This document shows, one piece after another, positions 5,821-10,109 of a stretch of 10,109 bases of DNA (within the stretch, counting starts at the first letter, position 1; each line of letters begins with the position of its first letter). The stretch spans positions 1 to 10,109 of the forward strand of contig CAYWTW010000027.1 of the NCBI GenBank assembly GCA_964461325.1, written 5' to 3'. Made by a program: the position numbers and the translations under genes. A model generated the notes under the pieces. That model saw only the letters and a program-made list of their open reading frames with translations, made no database searches and had not been told where the DNA came from. This DNA is from CAYUVV01 sp964461325 (lineage in GTDB: Bacteria > Patescibacteriota > Minisyncoccia > Phycocordibacterales > JACOZG01).

Positions 5821-7014
5821 ATGGCAGAAAAATTTGATCGCAGTAAGCCGCACGTGAACGTTGGTACCATTGGCCACGTTGACCACGGCAAAACTACCTT
5901 GACGGCCGCCATCCTTCACGCGTTGAAGCTGTCGGGTAAGAATGTTAAGGAAAAGAAGGTGGACGAGATTGATAGCGCGCCGGAAGAGAAGGCGCGGGGG
6001 ATTACGATTGCTTTGTCGCATAATGAATACGAGACCGACAAGCGCCACTACGCGCACATCGATGCTCCCGGCCATGCCGACTACATCAAAAATATGATTA
6101 CCGGCGCCGCCCAAATGGACGGAGCCATTATCGTGGTGGCCGCGGTGGACGGCGTGATGCCCCAGACTCGCGAGCACATTCTTTTGGCTCGGCAGGTCGG
6201 CGTGCCGCGGATCATCGTTTTTCTCAACAAGTGCGACATGGTGGACGACCCGGAATTGATTGATTTGGTGGAAACGGAAGTCCGCGAATTGTTGACCAAA
6301 TACGAATACGACGGAGATAACGCGCCGGTCGTTCGTGGCTCGGCCTTGAAAGCTCTCGACGCTACCAGCGCGGACGACGAACACGTCAAAAAAATTCTCG
6401 ATCTGACTAAGGCGCTCGACGAATACATTCCCGAGCCCCAGCGCGAGGTTGATAAACCTTTTCTAATGCCGATTGAAGACATCTTCTCGATTGAAGGCCG
6501 TGGGACGGTGGTAACGGGTCGGATCGAACGCGGCAAAGTCAAAGTGGGGGAAGAGGTTGAGATTATCGGTCTTAAGGATACGGCCAAGAGTACGGTCACG
6601 GGTATCGAAATGTTCAACAAGTCGCTGGATGAAGGCATCGCCGGTGACAACGCCGGTGTTTTGCTCCGCGGCATCAAAAAAGAAGATATCACGCGCGGCC
6701 AAGTCTTGGCCAAGCCGGGCAGCGTGACGCCGCATACCGAGTTTGAAGCCGAGGTCTATATCTTGAAAAAGGAGGAAGGCGGACGACACACGCCCTTCCT
6801 GACGGGTTACAAGCCCCAATTCTACATCCGCACGACCGACGTGACGGGAGAAGTAACTCTGCCGGAAGCGACGAAGATGGTTATGCCGGGCGACACCATC
6901 AGCTTCAAGGTTAAACTGGTGGCGCCGGTAGCCCTTGAAGAGAAACAGCGTTTTGCTATCCGCGAAGGCGGTCACACGGTGGGAGCCGGCGTGGTCTCGA
7001 AGATTGTCGCCTAG
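5821..7014 (+). CDS. tuf: Elongation factor Tu
   Basis: EF-Tu delivers aminoacyl-tRNA to the ribosomal A site as a GTP complex. The 397-residue protein has GHVDHGKTT (18-26), RGITI (59-63), DAPGHADY (81-88, His85 equals catalytic E. coli His84) and NKCDM (136-140), with the expected domain II and III sequences and the ending VGAGVVSKIVA. One departure is visible: the G3 motif reads DAPGH where most bacteria have DCPGH, replacing the reactive Cys81 of E. coli by Ala. The adjacent switch I residues are ALSHNEY rather than NTSHVEY. The start is AT-rich without a Shine-Dalgarno. rpsJ follows after 13 bases. Confidence 0.99.
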   Translation: MAEKFDRSKPHVNVGTIGHVDHGKTTLTAAILHALKLSGKNVKEKKVDEIDSAPEEKARGITIALSHNEYETDKRHYAHIDAPGHADYIKNMITGAAQMDGAIIVVAAVDGVMPQTREHILLARQVGVPRIIVFLNKCDMVDDPELIDLVETEVRELLTKYEYDGDNAPVVRGSALKALDATSADDEHVKKILDLTKALDEYIPEPQREVDKPFLMPIEDIFSIEGRGTVVTGRIERGKVKVGEEVEIIGLKDTAKSTVTGIEMFNKSLDEGIAGDNAGVLLRGIKKEDITRGQVLAKPGSVTPHTEFEAEVYILKKEEGGRHTPFLTGYKPQFYIRTTDVTGEVTLPEATKMVMPGDTISFKVKLVAPVALEEKQRFAIREGGHTVGAGVVSKIVA

Positions 7015-7027
7015 TTAAATCTGATTT

Positions 7028-7390
7028 ATGGCCGCCGCCGCGACAAACAAAAAAAAGAGCGCCGAAACGAGCGGCGACGGGGCGGTTCAAAAAATCAGAA
7101 TCCGTGTTTCTGCTTATGAAAACAAAGTTCTCGACGCGAGCGTTAAGCAGATCGTAGATACGGCCATTCGTTACGATGGAGTGGTGGAGGGGCCGATTCC
7201 ACTTCCGACCGAGATTAAAAAATATACCGTTAATCGCAGTTCCTTTGTCCACAAGAATGCTCGGGAACAATTCGAGATGAGAATCCACAAGCGGTTGATC
7301 GACATTCTCAATCCGGGCCAGAAGATTATCGAGAGCTTAACCAATTTGCACCTACCTTCGGGCGTAAACATCGACGTCAAGATGCTCTAA
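7028..7390 (+). CDS. rpsJ: 30S ribosomal protein uS10
   Basis: uS10 is a 30S head protein and also a partner of NusB/NusG in antitermination. The core begins at about residue 20 with KIRIRVSAYENKVLD and carries GPIPLPTEIKKYTV (about 54-67), the histidine-containing SSFVHKNAREQFE and RIHKRLIDI. The 120-residue product is about 17 longer than E. coli uS10 because of an Ala/Lys-rich N-terminal extension (MAAAATNKKKSAETSG). There is no internal in-frame ATG between this start and the core, so the extension seems real. It lies 13 bases after tuf and 37 before rplC. Confidence 0.97.
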   Translation: MAAAATNKKKSAETSGDGAVQKIRIRVSAYENKVLDASVKQIVDTAIRYDGVVEGPIPLPTEIKKYTVNRSSFVHKNAREQFEMRIHKRLIDILNPGQKIIESLTNLHLPSGVNIDVKML

Positions 7391-7427
7391 ACCGCAATTA
7401 TGTTGCGTCAATTCAAAATTACCAAAC

Positions 7428-8006
7428 ATGAAGTTTATTCTAGGACGAAAAAAGAGGATGTTGCAGATATTTACGCCCGCCGGAGCGGCGGTTCCGGTGA
7501 CCGAAGTGGAGGCCGGTCCGCTGGTGGTGACGGCTCTGCGGACTAAAGCGCGCGACGGTTACGAAGCGATCCAATTTGGCTTTGAACCAGTCGACGACCA
7601 GCGGCGTTTTCGCGTTCAACGCGAGTGGCGCGTCGAACACGGCGCCCTGCCCGAAGTTACCGTCGGCCAAGAACTGACGGTGGCTGGTTTTGCTCCTGGA
7701 GACGAGGTGGCGGTCAGTGGTACGTCTAAGGGGCAGGGTTTTCAGGGCGTGGTTAAACGCCACGGCTTTGCCGGTGGTTCTCGGACTCATGGCCAAAAGC
7801 ACAGCGAGCGGGAGCCGGGATCGATCGGTGGCGGCTTGCGAACGCGAGTGCCTAAAGGCATGCGCATGGCTGGCCGGATGGGCGGCGAGCGCGTAACGGT
7901 CAAGGGTTTGCGCGTGGTGCAGGTCGATGAAGCCAATCGTCGGCTGCTGATCGCCGGCGCCCTTCCCGGTCGGCGGGGGACCGTTTTGGAGATTCGCGTT
8001 GATTAA
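7428..8006 (+). CDS. rplC: 50S ribosomal protein uL3
   Basis: uL3 is an early-assembly 50S protein whose loop reaches toward the peptidyl transferase centre. The 192-residue product starts MKFILGRKKRMLQIF. It shows GTSKGQGFQGVVKRHGF (about 97-113), the loop HGQKHSEREPGSIGG, and MAGRMGGERVTV. It is slightly shorter than the 209-residue E. coli protein. The Gln methylated by PrmB in E. coli (Gln150) falls in a region that is GGLRTR here, so no such site is present; this is also true of other bacteria. An ATG at 7400 is out of frame and was not used. Confidence 0.97.
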   Translation: MKFILGRKKRMLQIFTPAGAAVPVTEVEAGPLVVTALRTKARDGYEAIQFGFEPVDDQRRFRVQREWRVEHGALPEVTVGQELTVAGFAPGDEVAVSGTSKGQGFQGVVKRHGFAGGSRTHGQKHSEREPGSIGGGLRTRVPKGMRMAGRMGGERVTVKGLRVVQVDEANRRLLIAGALPGRRGTVLEIRVD

Positions 8007-8014
8007 ATCTGCAT

Positions 8015-8713
8015 ATGTCAACAAAAACACCTAAAACCAAAACGGATGAACAATTGCTAGCCAAGGTCTACAACTTGGCTGGCGAAGTGGTGGGCGATTT
8101 GGCTCTGCCGACCAAATTGTTTGCTCGGCCGTGGAATGCCGATCTCGTGCACCAAGTGACGATGGCGATGGCGGCCAATCTCCGCCACAACAAGGCCGCC
8201 GTTAAAAATCGAGGAGAGGTCTCGGGCGGCGGCCGCAAGCCTTGGCGCCAGAAAGGTACTGGCCGAGCGCGTCACGGTTCTAGCCGCTCGCCGCTGTGGC
8301 GCAAAGGCGGAGTAACGCACGGCCCAACGGCGGAACGCGATTATGCCCAGAAAGTGAGTAAAAAAATGGGTCGCGCGGCTTTGGCGGCCGTGCTATCTCA
8401 AAAGTGGCGGGACGGCGAGATTATTTTTGTAGATGACTTGGGGGCGGTGGCCGGCAAGACTAAGGCCGCGCGGCAGGTTTTGGAGCGTCTGGCCAAGGTG
8501 GAGGGCTTTCGCCAGTTGGCTTACCGGCGCGGCCGTCGGGCGCTGGTGGCCGCGCCGGAGCTTTCGACCGCGATTGCTCGAGGTTTTCGTAATTTGCCGA
8601 CCGTCGATTTGGCCGAAATTCGCAATTTGAATCCGTTGCAAGCCATGCGTTCACGTTACCTCGTTCTCTCCGGGCCGCAGGCCAGTGTGGAAATTTTAGT
8701 CAAAAGAATTTAA
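8015..8713 (+). CDS. rplD: 50S ribosomal protein uL4
   Basis: uL4 lines the peptide exit tunnel and in E. coli represses its own operon. The 232-residue product has the basic tunnel loop GGGRKPWRQKGTGRARHGS (about 71-89) followed by RSPLWRKGGVTHGP, which are diagnostic. The N-terminus (MSTKTPKTKTDEQLLAKV) is longer than in E. coli. The C-terminal globular part ends with LSGPQASVEILVKRI. It follows rplC after 8 bases and precedes rplW by 8. There is no long leader before rpsJ (13 bases), so an E. coli-like uL4 attenuation site cannot be placed there. Confidence 0.97.
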   Translation: MSTKTPKTKTDEQLLAKVYNLAGEVVGDLALPTKLFARPWNADLVHQVTMAMAANLRHNKAAVKNRGEVSGGGRKPWRQKGTGRARHGSSRSPLWRKGGVTHGPTAERDYAQKVSKKMGRAALAAVLSQKWRDGEIIFVDDLGAVAGKTKAARQVLERLAKVEGFRQLAYRRGRRALVAAPELSTAIARGFRNLPTVDLAEIRNLNPLQAMRSRYLVLSGPQASVEILVKRI

Positions 8714-8721
8714 AAAATTTT

Positions 8722-9030
8722 ATGTCGCGCTTGGGTCAAAAATTGCGGGATGAACGTTGGGTGATTATCCGGCCGTATCTTACGGAGCGGGCGACAGCGA
8801 TGGCCGCCAACGCTAAGCACCCGGTTTACGCTTTTTTGGTGGAAACGTGGGCGACGCGCGCGAGTGTGGCCGCGGCGTTCAAGGCAATTTATGGTATTAA
8901 GCCGCAACGCGTCAATATGATTAATAGCCCGGAGCGGCGCCTGATGGCGCGCGGTCGGGTTGGGCATCGACCGGGTTTTAAAAAAGCGTTGGTGGCGCTG
9001 AAAGCTGGCGAAAAAATCGATTTTGTGTAG
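8722..9030 (+). CDS. rplW: 50S ribosomal protein uL23
   Basis: uL23 sits at the tunnel exit and docks signal recognition particle and trigger factor. The 102-residue product contains IIRPYLTERATAMAANAKHP (about 15-34), the family's first-helix signature, then AIYGIKPQRVNMINSP and the extended loop MARGRVGHRPGFKKALVALK. Length and order, between rplD and rplB, agree with the family. The start follows TTTAAAAAATTTT with no Shine-Dalgarno. rplB follows after 15 bases. Confidence 0.96.
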   Translation: MSRLGQKLRDERWVIIRPYLTERATAMAANAKHPVYAFLVETWATRASVAAAFKAIYGIKPQRVNMINSPERRLMARGRVGHRPGFKKALVALKAGEKIDFV

Positions 9031-9045
9031 ATTTAATTTTTAATT

Positions 9046-9897
9046 ATGGCCGTTAAAAGATTCCAACCTCGTAGTCCTAGCCGTCGCCAAATGAGCGTGC
9101 TTAAATTCCGCGACTTGTTGTCTGGTGATCGTCCGACCAAAAAACTGACCAGCGGTTTCCGTCGTTCGCAGGGACGCAATAGTTTTGGTCGCATTACTAC
9201 GCGGCATAAGGGCGGTGGTCACAAACGGCGATATCGCGACCTCGACTTTCTATACGCCAAGCGCGATATTTCGGCTAAAGTAGAAACAATCGAATACGAC
9301 CCGAATCGTAGCGGTTTCATTGGTTTAGTCCTGTACGCCGATGGCGCTCGCGCTTACCACCTGTTGCCGGCTGGCGTTCGGGTTGGCGACCAAATCATCG
9401 CCGCCGAGAAGGCCGAACCTCGTCCGGGTAATCGCCTGTCTCTCGCGCATATTCCCATTGGCGCCCAAGTTTACAATCTGGAGAGCCAGCCGGGTTCTGG
9501 CGCTCGTCTGGTGCGTTCGGCGGGAGTTTTCGCCGAAGTGCTTTCGAACGACGCCGGTTACGTTTCCGTTCGTCTTCCGTCGTCGGAGGTTCGTCGTCTG
9601 CCCGAGTCTTGCTGGGCGAGCATCGGCGCCGTCTCGAATGATGAGCACCGTCTGGTTAATTATGGCAAGGCCGGTCGTTCGCGGTGGAAGGGGATTAGAC
9701 CGACCGTTCGCGGCACGGCGATGAATCCGGTGGATCATCCGCACGGCGGTGGCGAAGGACGCCAAGGCCGCGGCCATCGTCGCCAGCGAACAATGTGGGG
9801 CAAGCCGGCGGGCAAAGGCCAAAAAACTCGACGGGCCAAAAAATATTCCAATCATTTAATTGTTTCTCGACGAACCCCGAAGCGGAAGAATAAATAA
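9046..9897 (+). CDS. rplB: 50S ribosomal protein uL2
   Basis: uL2 is needed for subunit joining and peptidyl transferase activity. The 283-residue product carries RNSFGRITTRHKGGGHKRRY (44-63), near invariant, and MNPVDHPHGGGEG (226-238). Asp230-His231 in that motif correspond to E. coli Asp228-His229, the residues at the active-site periphery. The C-terminus is basic (KNHL-like SNHLIVSRRTPKRKNK). It is the last gene of this S10 cluster. A terminator follows, and the expected rpsS is not there. Confidence 0.98.
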   Translation: MAVKRFQPRSPSRRQMSVLKFRDLLSGDRPTKKLTSGFRRSQGRNSFGRITTRHKGGGHKRRYRDLDFLYAKRDISAKVETIEYDPNRSGFIGLVLYADGARAYHLLPAGVRVGDQIIAAEKAEPRPGNRLSLAHIPIGAQVYNLESQPGSGARLVRSAGVFAEVLSNDAGYVSVRLPSSEVRRLPESCWASIGAVSNDEHRLVNYGKAGRSRWKGIRPTVRGTAMNPVDHPHGGGEGRQGRGHRRQRTMWGKPAGKGQKTRRAKKYSNHLIVSRRTPKRKNK

Positions 9898-9929
9898 AAA
9901 TTAATTCCAGCTAGAAAAACTAGAAAAAT

Positions 9930-9954
9930 CGGCCACTAGCTGTGGCCGGTTTTT
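9930..9954 (+). terminator. Intrinsic terminator of the tuf-S10 operon
   Basis: CGGCCAC (9930-9936) pairs perfectly with GTGGCCG (9942-9948) around the loop TAGCT. The T-tract at 9950-9954 follows. Five As just before the stem can pair with the T-tract, so it could act on both strands. It lies 33 bases after the rplB stop. Confidence 0.9.
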
Positions 9955-9963
9955 AGTTATTTC

Positions 9964-9972
9964 TGCTATAAT
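9964..9972 (+). promoter_or_regulatory. Extended -10 promoter before the last gene
   Basis: TGCTATAAT is a consensus TATAAT (9967-9972) with TG one base before it (9964-9965). No clear -35 is visible, as the terminator occupies that area. The ATG at 9982 lies only 9 bases after the -10, so the mRNA would be essentially leaderless. Confidence 0.6.
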
Positions 9973-9981
9973 CCCTCCCAT

Positions 9982-10109
9982 ATGACAAACATAATTTCAT
10001 TACTCTCCCTCCTCCTCGCCTCCCTCTCCCCCCTTTCCCCCTCTCCCTCCCTCGCCCCCACCGAACTCACCCGCGTCACCCCCACCGCCACCCTCCACAC
10101 TCTGCTCCA
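9982..10109 (+). CDS. N-terminus of a probable secreted protein, cut by the window end
   Basis: Only 42 complete codons are visible, with no stop before the window edge. The start (MTNIISLLSLLLASLSPLSP) is a hydrophobic run like a signal peptide or anchor, followed by a Pro/Ser/Thr-rich stretch (SPSLAPTELTRVTPTATLH). The family cannot be told. It is not rpsS, the gene expected after rplB. The coding strand is extremely C-rich: G makes up only about 7 of the last 119 bases, and nearly every third codon position is C, unlike the G-rich genes before it. Support comes from the TATAAT box and ATG rather than from homology. A minus-strand reading of the same bases is also open, but it has no recognisable protein. 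Confidence 0.5.
   Translation, partial: MTNIISLLSLLLASLSPLSPSPSLAPTELTRVTPTATLHTLL

Noticed and set aside
7400..7427. Earlier ATG at 7400 as the start of rplC
   Set aside because: It is out of frame with the uL3 sequence and its reading ends without family resemblance; ATG 7428 gives the family start.
2203..9855. Long open frames opposite rpsL, rpsG, fusA, tuf, rplC, rplD and rplB
   Set aside because: These are antisense shadows of GC-rich conserved genes; none encodes a recognisable family, and the plus-strand genes are certain.
1..10109. tRNA genes, rRNA, CRISPR arrays, insertion sequences
   Set aside because: Reading the gaps showed no cloverleaf, no spaced direct repeats and no transposase; the gaps within the ribosomal cluster are too short for them.

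Overview
The window looks like a chromosomal segment from a Candidate Phyla Radiation (Patescibacteria, probably Parcubacteria-like) bacterium. The main reasons are a str/S10 translation cluster with proteins of the CPR style, a four-cysteine bL28 and an M50 protease next to it. A further reason is an uncharacterised ~257-residue protein of a type I associate with paralogue-rich Parcubacteria genomes. This assignment comes from recalled family resemblance; no database search was possible.

Layout. (1) Positions 108-881 hold an uncharacterised accessory gene, the only one in the window with a perfect Shine-Dalgarno. (2) Positions 882-1301 hold no intact gene. They contain three nested or tandem inverted repeats, an orphan Shine-Dalgarno, and an asparagine-codon-rich stretch followed in a shifted frame by a conserved-looking C-terminal tail. 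I read this as a template repeat, or decayed variable region, of a diversity-generating retroelement (DGR). No reverse transcriptase is in view. (3) Positions 1302-1496 on the minus strand encode zinc-ribbon type bL28, divergent from an M50 site-2-type protease at 1546-2181; the two share a nearly symmetric promoter element. (4) Positions 2233-5312 are the str operon rpsL-rpsG-fusA, with gaps of 6 and 2 bases. A small secreted protein gene (5315-5722) begins 2 bases after fusA. (5) A new promoter at 5743-5771 precedes tuf, which runs on through rpsJ, rplC, rplD, rplW and rplB to 9897. (6) A strong intrinsic terminator at 9930-9954 ends the cluster after rplB, where the S10 operon normally continues with rpsS. 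(7) A TATAAT box then precedes a C-rich partial gene encoding a possible secreted protein, cut by the window end.

How the genes work together. Regions 3-6 are the translation core: 30S proteins uS12, uS7 and uS10, 50S proteins uL3, uL4, uL23, uL2 and bL28, and the two GTPase factors EF-G and EF-Tu. They appear to run from at least two extended -10 promoters with a common TGTTAG core. Almost none of these genes has a Shine-Dalgarno; their starts follow short AT-rich stretches. The likely novelty is the accessory region at 1-1305 and the two small secreted-type genes placed within and just after the translation cluster.
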